DNA from: Chitinophaga horti
GTDB taxonomy: Bacteria; Bacteroidota; Bacteroidia; Chitinophagales; Chitinophagaceae
Direction of reading: 5' to 3'
NCBI RefSeq assembly: GCF_022867795.2
Contig: NZ_CP107006.1
Coordinates: forward strand, 2,294,001 to 2,358,000
Length of the DNA: 64,000 nucleotides
Part shown: in pieces, positions 53,594 through 61,450 of the stretch
How the letters are laid out: every line of letters begins with the position of its first letter
How positions within the stretch are numbered: position 1 is the first letter of the stretch
Made by a program: the position numbers and the translations under genes
Notes under the pieces: model-generated
What the model was told of the DNA's origin: nothing
What the model saw: only the letters and a program-made list of their open reading frames with translations
Databases searched by the model: none

Positions 53594-55126
53594 ATGAGCA
53601 TCATCACAAAAACCCTCGGCTTCCTGTTACTGCTCTCCGCCCCTGCGATCGCACAACAGAAACGGCCTAACATCATCTTCATTTTCTCGGACGATCACGC
53701 CTTTCAGGCCATTAGCGCATACGGCGGTAAACTGGCGCAAACGCCCAATATTGACCGTATTGCCCGCGAGGGAGCGATCTTTCACAATGCAGTTGTGACG
53801 AACTCGATCTGCGGTCCGAGCCGGGCGACGCTGCTTACGGGTAAGTACAGCCACATGAACGGCTACAAAGCCAATGAAGGCCGCTTCGACGTAACACAGC
53901 TGCTGTTCCCTCGGGTGCTGCAACAAAATAACTATCAAACCGCCTGGATCGGCAAGTGGCACTTAGGCAGCCTTCCCGATGGCTTTGACTACTGGCGTAT
54001 CCTGCCCGGACAGGGCGCCTACTACAACCCCGACTTCATCGAAAAGGGGAAAGACACCGCCCGCATACCCGGTTATGTATCCGACCTGATCACCAACTTC
54101 TCAGTAGATTGGCTGCAGCACCGCGATACGAGCAAGCCGTTTTTCCTCGTGGTGGGACATAAAGCCACGCACCGCGAGTGGTTCCCCGATCTGCAAGACC
54201 TCGGAGCATATGATGACGTGGAGTTTCCCCTGCCGGGCAACTTCTACGACGACTATCAAAACCGGGCGGCCGCCCAAAACCAGGACATGACTATCGATAA
54301 AACGATGCGCCTGGCAGAGGACCTGAAAGTAAACGTCAACTACGATCGTAAAGTCGGCCTGTTCAGCCGCTTCGACCCGGAGCAAAAGGAAAAATTCAGC
54401 GGTTATTACCAGAAGATAAGCCGGCAGTTCGAAGCGCTGGCACTTAAAGGTAAAGCCCTCGTGGAATGGAAGTACCAACGCTACCTCCGCGACTATTTGT
54501 CCACCGCCCGCTCTTTAGACCGCAATGTTGGCAGGCTGCTGCAATACCTCGACGAAACGGGTCTGGCCGAAAACACGGTAGTTGTATACGCCTCCGACCA
54601 GGGATTTTACATGGGCGAACATGGCTGGTTCGACAAACGTTTCATGTATGAAGAGTCGCTTCGCACTCCATTCGTCGTGCGTTACCCGGGTGTGATCAAA
54701 CCTGGCACGAAGGTAGATCAGCTGATGTCTAACATCGATTGGGCACCCACCATGCTGGACATAGCCGGTGTTAAACCACCCGCAGAAATCCAGGGAAGGT
54801 CGTTTATGCCGCTGGTGAAAACGGGGTCTAAGAACCCGGACTGGCGTAAGGCGGCTTACTATCATTATTACGAATATCCCGAGCCGCACCGGGTGTACCC
54901 GCACTTTGGCGTACGAACGGCCCAATATACGCTGGTACACTTCTATGGCCAGACAGACAGCTGGGAATTATATGATCTGAAAAAAGATCCCACGCAGATG
55001 AATAACCTGTATGGCGACAAACAATATGCGCAGGTAACGGCAGGATTAAAGCAGCAGTTGCGCGGATTGATCAAAGAATATAAAGACGACGAAGCGCTGA
55101 AAATTTTGGATGCTTCAAAGCATTAA
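53594..55126 (+). CDS. secreted sulfatase (S1 family)
   Basis: A 510-residue arylsulfatase-type enzyme with a signal peptide (about 1-20, ending AIAQQ). The N-terminal RPNIIFIFSDDHAFQAIS carries the metal Asp pair; C73 in ICGPSRATLLTG is the formylglycine precursor in a CxPSR motif; K and H of GKWHLG and the DN/H residues in VVYASDQGFYMGEHGWF follow. It removes sulfate from glycans in the periplasm or at the surface; it needs a formylglycine-generating enzyme encoded elsewhere. It is monocistronic. Confidence 0.94.
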   Translation: MSIITKTLGFLLLLSAPAIAQQKRPNIIFIFSDDHAFQAISAYGGKLAQTPNIDRIAREGAIFHNAVVTNSICGPSRATLLTGKYSHMNGYKANEGRFDVTQLLFPRVLQQNNYQTAWIGKWHLGSLPDGFDYWRILPGQGAYYNPDFIEKGKDTARIPGYVSDLITNFSVDWLQHRDTSKPFFLVVGHKATHREWFPDLQDLGAYDDVEFPLPGNFYDDYQNRAAAQNQDMTIDKTMRLAEDLKVNVNYDRKVGLFSRFDPEQKEKFSGYYQKISRQFEALALKGKALVEWKYQRYLRDYLSTARSLDRNVGRLLQYLDETGLAENTVVVYASDQGFYMGEHGWFDKRFMYEESLRTPFVVRYPGVIKPGTKVDQLMSNIDWAPTMLDIAGVKPPAEIQGRSFMPLVKTGSKNPDWRKAAYYHYYEYPEPHRVYPHFGVRTAQYTLVHFYGQTDSWELYDLKKDPTQMNNLYGDKQYAQVTAGLKQQLRGLIKEYKDDEALKILDASKH

Positions 55127-55132
55127 AACTGC

Positions 55133-55182
55133 GGGCTGTATCAAAACCAGGTAGATTACTTTTGATACAGCCCTTCTTATTT
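55133..55182 (+). terminator. intrinsic terminator after the sulfatase gene
   Basis: GGGCTGTATCAAAA (55133-55146) pairs perfectly with TTTTGATACAGCCC (55160-55173), followed by TTCTTATTT. Confidence 0.88.
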
Positions 55183-56125
55183 ACAGCTGTCCCCTCCCCA
55201 CTCTCCATATCACCAATTCCGGGAAACAGGCGCCTACTTTGGCGTTCTTGTCTTTTTTATCGTAACTGCAGTCGCACCAGAACGTTTTCATCGCATGCAG
55301 CGCATATGCATCCAGACCACGGGGCAGTGTTCTAATAGATCCCTTTTCGTTCATCAGCTCCCATCCGTATTGGGTAGTCGCTTTGCCGCCCGCAATCACC
55401 GGGTGATTATGCGTTTGATCCGACCAGTAAACGAGCATTTTATCCATATCGCGATGGTCCACCGTAAGGATAGCCGCATGGGTACCCGCACAGAGGCTCA
55501 CAGTGAAAACACTCCAGCCACTTACATTACCGATCATGCCGCGCAGCGTGAACCACAGGCTGCCGTTCAGCTCATATGGATCGAGGTAACTTTTCAGCGA
55601 ATCGATCGGGATGATCTTACGACGGTTAAGCCCCGAGAAGCCAAGCACCTGCGTTTTAGATACCAGGCCCGAATCGCGCAACTGCTCCATCAGCACGTCG
55701 ATGCGATTGGTGCGGGAAAAGGCGTTGAACGCCGCGTGACGGCTGAACAGGCTGTCCGGGATACTGCTCTCACGGTAAAGTAAGTATTCAAGTCCGGCCC
55801 GTACGGTGTTGATGCACACCAGGCTGTAGGCTGGCGACCAAAGTTTGTTTTTAGGTTGTGCGCGCTTGGAAGCGTTACTGATCAGGAAGGTTTTCATCCG
55901 CTCTATTTCACCGGTGGTGAATACGTCGTCGCGGTAAGGCGGCGGAACTGAGTCAGTCTTAGCGGGTTTTGCTACCAGCTTGATTTTAGGCGCCTCCACT
56001 TTGGGCGCAGGTTTTTTCTTCTCTTCTTTCTTTTTTACGGCGGGTTTTTTATCCTGCGAAAAGGCTGGCAGGGTAAAGCTCAGGCACGCCAGTAAAACAA
56101 TGATGCTCAGGTTTGATCGCTGCAT
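55181..56125 (-). CDS. secreted hypothetical protein with Lys/Pro-rich linker
   Basis: A 314-residue protein with a signal peptide (about 1-23, ending AFSQD) followed by a Lys/Pro/Ala-rich stretch (about 27-58) and a compact domain (about 70-314). The domain has Cys in YSLVCINTVRAGLEYLLY, then His in LCAGTHAAILTVDHRDM and an aromatic YWSDQTHNHP. This Cys-His order could be an NlpC/P60- or transglutaminase-like fold, but no clear family is recognised. A longer frame to 56569 is rejected because the signal peptide begins at ATG 56125. Confidence 0.68.
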   Translation of the reverse strand: MQRSNLSIIVLLACLSFTLPAFSQDKKPAVKKKEEKKKPAPKVEAPKIKLVAKPAKTDSVPPPYRDDVFTTGEIERMKTFLISNASKRAQPKNKLWSPAYSLVCINTVRAGLEYLLYRESSIPDSLFSRHAAFNAFSRTNRIDVLMEQLRDSGLVSKTQVLGFSGLNRRKIIPIDSLKSYLDPYELNGSLWFTLRGMIGNVSGWSVFTVSLCAGTHAAILTVDHRDMDKMLVYWSDQTHNHPVIAGGKATTQYGWELMNEKGSIRTLPRGLDAYALHAMKTFWCDCSYDKKDKNAKVGACFPELVIWRVGRGQL

Positions 56126-56296
56126 AGGTGTATTCTGGTCTGTTAGTCCGGTTTTTCCGGTGGCAAATCTAATAAAAAAAAGATGTTGCGTGTAACTGCC
56201 TCTATGACAGTTTAGCCCAGACAAAACAACCTGATTTCGTAATTTTAGGGAACGGCACCTAATTTGGACAGGCAACCTTGTTTTAAACGACTCATT

Positions 56297-57184
56297 ATGG
56301 CATTTATAGATTACTATACCGTGTTGGGGATCGATAAAAAAGCGAGTACAGACGACATCAAAAAGGCATATCGTAAACTGGCCAGGAAGTATCACCCCGA
56401 CCTTAATCCCGACGACAAAGAAGCGAAACTGAAATTTCAGCAGATCAATGAAGCACACGAAGTGCTGAGCGATGCGGAGAAGCGCAAAAAATATGATGCT
56501 TACGGCGAGCATTGGAAAAATGCCGACCAGTTCGAACAGGCACGGCAGCAACAAGGTGCCGGCCAACAATATAGCTATAGTGGCGGCGATGGAGGATTTG
56601 ATTTCGGGGAAAGCGGTTTCTCTGACTTTTTCGAATCCCTATTCGGCAACACCGGCGGCCGGCGCAGTGCAGGCAAGTTCCGTGGCGGGGACGCGCAGGG
56701 GGAAGTACGGCTGACACTACGCGAAGCAGCCGAAACACATCAACGCACGTTCACCATCAACAACCAACAAGTACGCATTACCATACACGCCGGTGTAGCC
56801 ACCGGACAAAAGATCAAACTGAAAGGTCATGGTTCCGCAGGTGCGAATGGTGGTCCTGCGGGTGATTTATACATCACCTTTATCATAGAGGAAGATCCGG
56901 TATTTAAACGCGTGGAAAATGACCTTTACGCCCATGTAGACCTGCCGCTGTACACGGCTGTTCTCGGCGGGGAGGTGACCATCGACACGCTGAACGGTAA
57001 GATCAAACTGAAAGTAGTACCCGAAACACAGAATGGTGCAAAGGTGCGTCTCAAAGGAAAAGGCTTTCCCGTTTACCGGCAAGAGGGCCAGTTTGGCGAT
57101 CTTTACATCACCTGGAACATACAATTACCGAAGAACCTGACGGAGGAGCAGAAGGCGCTTTTCCGCCAATTAGCAGCATCTTAA
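56297..57184 (+). CDS. cbpA: DnaJ-type co-chaperone (CbpA-like)
   Basis: A 295-residue type II/III J-protein. The J-domain is at about 1-68 with HPD in [10 protein letters not shown]; a Gly/Phe-rich linker follows (about 85-125), then a C-terminal substrate-binding and dimerisation domain ([19 protein letters not shown]). It lacks the DnaJ zinc-finger Cys repeats, as CbpA does. It stimulates DnaK. The next gene, 9 bp downstream, is its modulator CbpM, which supports the name. The ATG at 56297 is preferred to 56264 because the J-domain begins there. Confidence 0.94.
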   Translation: MAFIDYYTVLGIDKKASTDDIKKAYRKLARKYHPDLNPDDKEAKLKFQQINEAHEVLSDAEKRKKYDAYGEHWKNADQFEQARQQQGAGQQYSYSGGDGGFDFGESGFSDFFESLFGNTGGRRSAGKFRGGDAQGEVRLTLREAAETHQRTFTINNQQVRITIHAGVATGQKIKLKGHGSAGANGGPAGDLYITFIIEEDPVFKRVENDLYAHVDLPLYTAVLGGEVTIDTLNGKIKLKVVPETQNGAKVRLKGKGFPVYRQEGQFGDLYITWNIQLPKNLTEEQKALFRQLAAS

Positions 57185-57193
57185 TTTCACATT

Positions 57194-57493
57194 ATGCAAA
57201 CTGATATGATTACGGTAAAGGAATACTGTGTTCAATACCACACAGAGCCGGGATTTATTGATGCCCTGGAGCAAAATGGGCTCATCTCCCTTGTGATCGT
57301 GGAAACGGAGCCCTGCATCCACTACGACGAGCTACACAACCTTGAAACGTATAGCCGCTGGTATTACGACATGAACATCAACGTAGAAGGGATTGACGCA
57401 CTCATCAATGTATTGAATAAAATGAAACGGCTGCAACGGCAGGTGGACCTGCTGCGCAGCCGTTTAAGCGTATACGAACAGGATCAATTATAA
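57194..57493 (+). CDS. cbpM: chaperone modulator CbpM
   Basis: A 99-residue MerR-HTH-like CbpM family protein (ITVKEYCVQYHTEPGFIDALEQNGLI start, YSRWYYDMNINVEGIDALINVLNKMKRLQ in the helical part). It binds the J-domain of CbpA and limits it. It is coupled to cbpA and overlaps the convergent dehydrogenase gene by 10 bp. Confidence 0.92.
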   Translation: MQTDMITVKEYCVQYHTEPGFIDALEQNGLISLVIVETEPCIHYDELHNLETYSRWYYDMNINVEGIDALINVLNKMKRLQRQVDLLRSRLSVYEQDQL

Positions 57494-58458
57494 ACTTCAG
57501 GGTTTACAGCATGCGGCAAACGCTCTCCGCGTAAGCCCGCGATGATGTTACGGGCGGCAATTTCGGCCATCGCGGTGCGCGTTTCTACCGTAGCAGAGCC
57601 GATATGCGGTAAAACGGCCACTGTCGGCATTGTTAACAGGGGATTGTCGGGTTGCATGGGCTCCGGGTTGGTCACATCCAGTCCTGCACCCCAGATCAAG
57701 CCATTATTTAGCGCGGTGACCAGGTCCTTCTCATTATGAATACCTCCCCGGGCAGCGTTGATGAAAATCGCCTCTTTTTTCATCTTTCGGAATGCATCCG
57801 TATTAAACTTTTCTTTTGTTTCGGAGGATAGGCCCGCATGAACAGACAACACATCGCTGCGGGAAAGCAATTCTTCAAAAGAGACGTATTCCGCACCATA
57901 CGTTTGTTCGGCCTCCTCGTTGCGATGCCGGTTATGATAAATCACCTTCATATCATATACCGCGATGCTTTTACGCGCCATTTCCATCCCGATCTTTCCA
58001 AGACCGAAAATACCCAGTGTTTTACCTTGCAGAGAGATGCCCAGGTTGTCCATAGGCGCTGTAAAACCCCATTCTCCATTAAGAATACGGCGATGCATGT
58101 AAAATGCTTTGCGTGATACGGCCATCATCAGGAGAAATGCCGTTTCCGCAGTGGCGGCGCTTAATACACCGGGCGTATTGCCGATAGGAATACCATGTTC
58201 CGTAGCCGCGGGTACGTCTACGTTATCATATCCGACAGAATGCAGCGCGATGACTTTAAGGTGGTGACATATGCTTAGAAACTGCCTGTCTATCTTACTT
58301 TTACCGGCAACCAGCAATGCATGATGATTCATACAGTGGCCGATCAGTTCCTCTGGTTCCAATTCTCTTTGTTCCTGCCATTGGGTTACTTCTATACCAG
58401 CGTCTTGCAGCAACTGCAGCGCCTCGGGGGCAATGGCCCTCGTCACAAATAATTTCAT
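57484..58458 (-). CDS. D-2-hydroxyacid dehydrogenase (glyoxylate/hydroxypyruvate reductase-like)
   Basis: A 324-residue NAD(P)-dependent enzyme. The Rossmann motif is GLGKIGMEMA; the catalytic Arg is in FINAARGG, the Glu in DVTNPEPMQ and the His in LPHIGSATVETR. This fits the GyaR/GhrB group that reduces glyoxylate or hydroxypyruvate. It is cytoplasmic and monocistronic, convergent with cbpM. Confidence 0.94.
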   Translation of the reverse strand: MKLFVTRAIAPEALQLLQDAGIEVTQWQEQRELEPEELIGHCMNHHALLVAGKSKIDRQFLSICHHLKVIALHSVGYDNVDVPAATEHGIPIGNTPGVLSAATAETAFLLMMAVSRKAFYMHRRILNGEWGFTAPMDNLGISLQGKTLGIFGLGKIGMEMARKSIAVYDMKVIYHNRHRNEEAEQTYGAEYVSFEELLSRSDVLSVHAGLSSETKEKFNTDAFRKMKKEAIFINAARGGIHNEKDLVTALNNGLIWGAGLDVTNPEPMQPDNPLLTMPTVAVLPHIGSATVETRTAMAEIAARNIIAGLRGERLPHAVNPEVYN

Positions 58459-58566
58459 GCAAGCGTATTTTCCGTGTGAATAGTGTTACTTAAGTTAGCA
58501 TTTAATCGGATAGTAGCGGGCAAAAATTGTTCCGCGTAACTTTAATATAATCTTAAATTGCGGACC

Positions 58567-58950
58567 ATGCAGCAGGAAAAGAAAATATCCGCCTACACAT
58601 TCTGGCCAGTCGTATTGCTGACGCTGGCCGGACTGATATATTTTGGCGGAGCAGCCTATCAGAAATATTTTGGTGCATCTGTGACGGCGGTCGTCACCGC
58701 ACCCGCCTATAATTGCGATACGCGTCCGCGGCTGCCTGTCCGCATCGGCACCCAACCACAACTTATGCGTTTAGGACGGCGTGCCTGCTATGACCAGCGA
58801 TATACTGTAGGAAAAGTACTACAGCTAAAGCTGCACCCGTTTACGGGAAGAATTATGGCTGACACCGCTATTCCGGAAGTTTATTTCGTGACGCTATTGG
58901 CTGTCGTAGTACTTGCCGGCCGGAAAAGGAAAAGTATCACATCTTTTTAA
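58567..58950 (+). CDS. two-helix membrane hypothetical protein (DUF3592-like layout)
   Basis: A 127-residue protein with hydrophobic helices at about 11-33 (TFWPVVLLTLAGLIYFGG) and about 100-120 (VYFVTLLAVVVLAG), and between them an extracytoplasmic loop with two Cys. The arrangement resembles DUF3592 proteins. Function is unknown. The start is ATG 58567. Confidence 0.6.
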   Translation: MQQEKKISAYTFWPVVLLTLAGLIYFGGAAYQKYFGASVTAVVTAPAYNCDTRPRLPVRIGTQPQLMRLGRRACYDQRYTVGKVLQLKLHPFTGRIMADTAIPEVYFVTLLAVVVLAGRKRKSITSF

Positions 58951-59006
58951 CGCATTTATCATACTGGTGGCACAATGCTTGTTCCTGTAAATTAAAAAGC
59001 AGTATT

Positions 59007-59237
59007 ATGTCCCAGTTCACCATCTCGCAACATAACGAAACAATTTCCGTAACCCAGGAAGCGAAAGACTCCTTCATTGTAGAAATGCCGGACAAAACAT
59101 TGTATCTGATCGTGAGACAGGACAACGAAGGCGCTAATCACTGGTTCGAGGAAGGAAGCGACAATGAGACCGAAGAAACGAAATCCATCGGTATTGCGAT
59201 AGAAACAGCGCTCGCAGAAAGCGGCGCGACTCACTAA
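59007..59237 (+). CDS. small acidic hypothetical protein (76 aa)
   Basis: A 76-residue acidic protein, mostly beta (FTISQHNETISVTQEAKDSFIVEMPDKTLYLIVRQD). No family is recognised and there is no signal peptide. It has a strong terminator 20 bp downstream and is likely monocistronic. Confidence 0.65.
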   Translation: MSQFTISQHNETISVTQEAKDSFIVEMPDKTLYLIVRQDNEGANHWFEEGSDNETEETKSIGIAIETALAESGATH

Positions 59238-59258
59238 AGCAATTGATTTATAATAGGA

Positions 59259-59295
59259 AGAGAGGGCTACCATTGATAGTCCTCTCTCTTTTTTT
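59259..59295 (+). terminator. intrinsic terminator after the small acidic gene
   Basis: AGAGAGG-G-CTA pairs with TAG-T-CCTCTCT around a 7-nt loop (59259-59287), followed by CTTTTTTT. Confidence 0.88.
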
Positions 59296-59307
59296 GCCCT
59301 AAATCAA

Positions 59308-59333
59308 AAGGCGCCAGTACTAACCGGCGCCTT
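59308..59333 (-). terminator. intrinsic terminator after the histone-like fusion gene
   Basis: AAGGCGCC (59308-59315) pairs with GGCGCCTT (59326-59333) around a 10-nt loop. On the minus strand a TTGATTT follows. Two convergent terminators therefore lie back to back here. Confidence 0.75.
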
Positions 59334-59339
59334 CTTACA

Positions 59340-60314
59340 TTATTTTTCTTCTTCGTCCTCGTCATCATCATCATCGTCGTCGTCTTCTTCGTCCTCGTCA
59401 TCTTCCTCATCTTCATCTTCAACGTCTTCTTCGTCCTCGTCATCATCGTCTTCCTCCTCGTCCTCATCCTCATCGGCGGTATCGCCCTCGCTCTCCTGTT
59501 TCGCCTGCCAGTTGATGCTACCTTCAGCGATTTCTGTGAGCAGCTCGTCTGTAGTTTTCTCCTCTTCCAGGATTTCTGCGAGGATCTCTGCGGCTTCGTC
59601 CTGACCCATTACTTTCGCCAGGGTAACCAGGCTGCCATAAGTGGCGATTTCATAGTGCTCTACTTTTTGGGCAGCCACGATAATGCCAGCGTCACGTGTG
59701 TTTGAGCCTTTCTGCGTTTCTTCTACGATGCTTTGAGCTTCTTTGATCAGTCCTTCCATTGCGTCGCACTTCATTGCCTGAGGCTTTTTGCCCAGCAGTT
59801 CAAACACCTGCTCCAGGCGGGTGGCCTGACTTTGCGTTTGAGCAGTATGCTCCTGGATGGCGGTTTTCAATTCCTGGCTGGTGGCTTCTTTCTGCAGTTT
59901 AGGCAGTGCTTTCGCCAGGTTTTTCTCCGCCCAATAGATATCTTTCAGCGAGTCGTGGAAGAACTTTTCCAGCTGTTCGCCTTCTGTGCCAAATTTCGCT
60001 GCTGCCTTTTTTGGAACTGCTGCTTTTTTAGCGGCGGCCTTTTTAGGAGCTACTGCCTTTCTTGCCGCTGCTTTTTTAGGCGCAGCCGCTTTTTTAGCTG
60101 CCGCTTTCTTCGGCGCTACCGCTTTTTTAGCAGCTGCCTTTTTAGGTGCAGCAGCTTTTTTAGCGGCGGCCTTTTTAGGCGCTACTGCTTTTTTAGCAGC
60201 CGCTTTTTTGGGTGTTGCTTTTTTCGCTGCAGCTTTTTTAGGCGCTACAGCCTTCTTAGCAGCTGCCTTTTTAGGCGCAGCGCTTTTACCGATTTGTTTT
60301 TTAGCTTTTGCCAT
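59340..60314 (-). CDS. tripartite protein: H1-like Lys/Ala/Pro tail, YciF/DUF892 ferritin-like domain, polyacidic tail
   Basis: A 324-residue protein with three parts. Residues 1-107 are about nine repeats of an 11-residue unit APKKAAAKKA(V/A), as in eukaryotic histone H1 tails and bacterial Hc2/HctB. Residues about 108-270 are a DUF892/YciF ferritin-like four-helix domain (LEKFFHDSLKDIYWAEKNLAKALPKL; VEHYEIATYGSLVTLAKVMG). Residues about 277-324 are an unbroken Asp/Glu tail, ending EEEK. The net charges of the two tails are opposite, so it may self-associate or switch DNA binding. YciF proteins are stress-induced; DNA binding plus an iron-binding fold suggests Dps-like protection, but that is inference. 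Confidence 0.85.
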   Translation of the reverse strand: MAKAKKQIGKSAAPKKAAAKKAVAPKKAAAKKATPKKAAAKKAVAPKKAAAKKAAAPKKAAAKKAVAPKKAAAKKAAAPKKAAARKAVAPKKAAAKKAAVPKKAAAKFGTEGEQLEKFFHDSLKDIYWAEKNLAKALPKLQKEATSQELKTAIQEHTAQTQSQATRLEQVFELLGKKPQAMKCDAMEGLIKEAQSIVEETQKGSNTRDAGIIVAAQKVEHYEIATYGSLVTLAKVMGQDEAAEILAEILEEEKTTDELLTEIAEGSINWQAKQESEGDTADEDEDEEEDDDDEDEEDVEDEDEEDDEDEEDDDDDDDDEDEEEK

Positions 60315-60577
60315 AACTTATAGAATTTAGGGTAGTGCTGATTTTTTGGGTTATGCAACCATGACACAAAGCATATGCCATTACGTAAATCCGCTGTAGC
60401 AGAGGGTTTCAAAATCAACTGCACGTATGTTGTAGAAATACTTGCCGGTATCATCACACTTTCGGCAACAGGAATTATATACATCATTCCCCGAATTGTA
60501 TAATCAACTGCTCCCTGAAAATGCGGAATTTTGAGGCAAATCAGGCGCAAAAGCCATTATCAAAAGGTTAAGTCACC

Positions 60578-60943
60578 GTGATCAAACGTTATTACATATT
60601 CATGCTTGTGTGCCTAGGGCTGCTGGTTTCCGGCGCACAGGCGGCCGTCGCTTGTAATCACGACGATCCGCCTGTACATCATGTGCTCAACGAATCTTGT
60701 TGCAGCAGTACCGACGATGCACCAGCGCCTCCCGCGCATGAATGCAGTAACGATTGTAACCACAACGGCTGCCCCTGTATGCATGCCTGCCATACCAGCC
60801 ACCAGGGCGTTACCGCCAGCTGGACTTACCAGCCTTTGCTCACCCCGCTCCCCTATGCGTGGTGTTATCCTGGCGGTCAGCTTCCCATGGTACACCTCTC
60901 CGATCGCGTACCGCCTAAAATAGGCGACCAGCAACTTGTATAG
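60578..60943 (+). CDS. secreted Cys/His-rich protein of the copper locus
   Basis: A 121-residue protein with a signal peptide (about 1-22, ending AQAA), if the GTG at 60578 is used; an ATG at 60602 would shorten the basic N-terminus. The mature part is rich in Cys and His (HDDPPVHHVLNESCCSS; HECSNDCNHNGCPCMHACH) and can bind metal. A C-terminal PPKIGD follows. It has no recognised family. Co-direction with a DUF3347 gene and a multicopper oxidase suggests a periplasmic copper sponge. The 263-bp gap upstream has no supportable gene. Confidence 0.65.
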   Translation: MIKRYYIFMLVCLGLLVSGAQAAVACNHDDPPVHHVLNESCCSSTDDAPAPPAHECSNDCNHNGCPCMHACHTSHQGVTASWTYQPLLTPLPYAWCYPGGQLPMVHLSDRVPPKIGDQQLV

Positions 60944-60982
60944 CCCATCATCCGTCTATTTATCAATCTTAAACTTTACATC

Positions 60983-61450
60983 ATGAAAAGCATTCTCGCT
61001 ATGACTATAGCTGCAGTACTCCTGTCCGCCTCTTTTTCCGTATCCGCTCAGAGCGGTGCAAATGCGCCGGGAACCGGTGCTGCCCTCCTGGAACAATACC
61101 TCGCGATTAAAGACGCCCTTGTGAAGTCGGACGCTACCGCGGCGAAAGCAGCCGCTGGTGCATTACTGAAAGTGATTACCGACAAACAGGCGACACTGCA
61201 ACCGCCCGCCGCTGCCATCGCCGGTAGCACCGACCTGGCCGTCCAACGCAAACAGTTCGCGCAGCTGGGTAATGCGCTTTATCCGATCGTTAAAACAATG
61301 CATCCGGGCAGCCCGGTGTATTATCAGCACTGTCCGATGTTTGCCAATGGTAAAGGCGGCAACTGGCTGAGCCTGGAAAAGGATATCAGGAACCCGTTCT
61401 ATGGCGCGCAAATGCTCACCTGCGGCAGCATAAAAGATACGGTCCAATGA
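60983..61450 (+). CDS. secreted DUF3347-type protein
   Basis: A 155-residue protein with a signal peptide (about 1-22, ending VSAQ). The DUF3347 pattern: YLAIKDALVKSDATAAKAAAGAL start, a helical middle, and the conserved YYQHCPMFANGKGGNWLSLEKDIRNPFYGAQMLTCG. The Cys, His and Met in that segment are likely copper ligands; similar domains occur at the end of CusB-like proteins in this phylum. Its stop overlaps the start of the oxidase gene by ATGA, showing translational coupling. Confidence 0.92.
   Translation: MKSILAMTIAAVLLSASFSVSAQSGANAPGTGAALLEQYLAIKDALVKSDATAAKAAAGALLKVITDKQATLQPPAAAIAGSTDLAVQRKQFAQLGNALYPIVKTMHPGSPVYYQHCPMFANGKGGNWLSLEKDIRNPFYGAQMLTCGSIKDTVQ

Noticed and set aside
59733-60330. 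Open frames antisense to the Lys/Ala repeats of the histone-like gene
   Set aside because: Repeats of Phe, Leu and Ala codons are the complement of the Lys/Ala repeats; no start signal or family is seen.
60375-60503. A 42-codon plus-strand frame with a hydrophobic end
   Set aside because: It has no ribosome site, terminator or family; an overlapping minus-strand frame is equally open.
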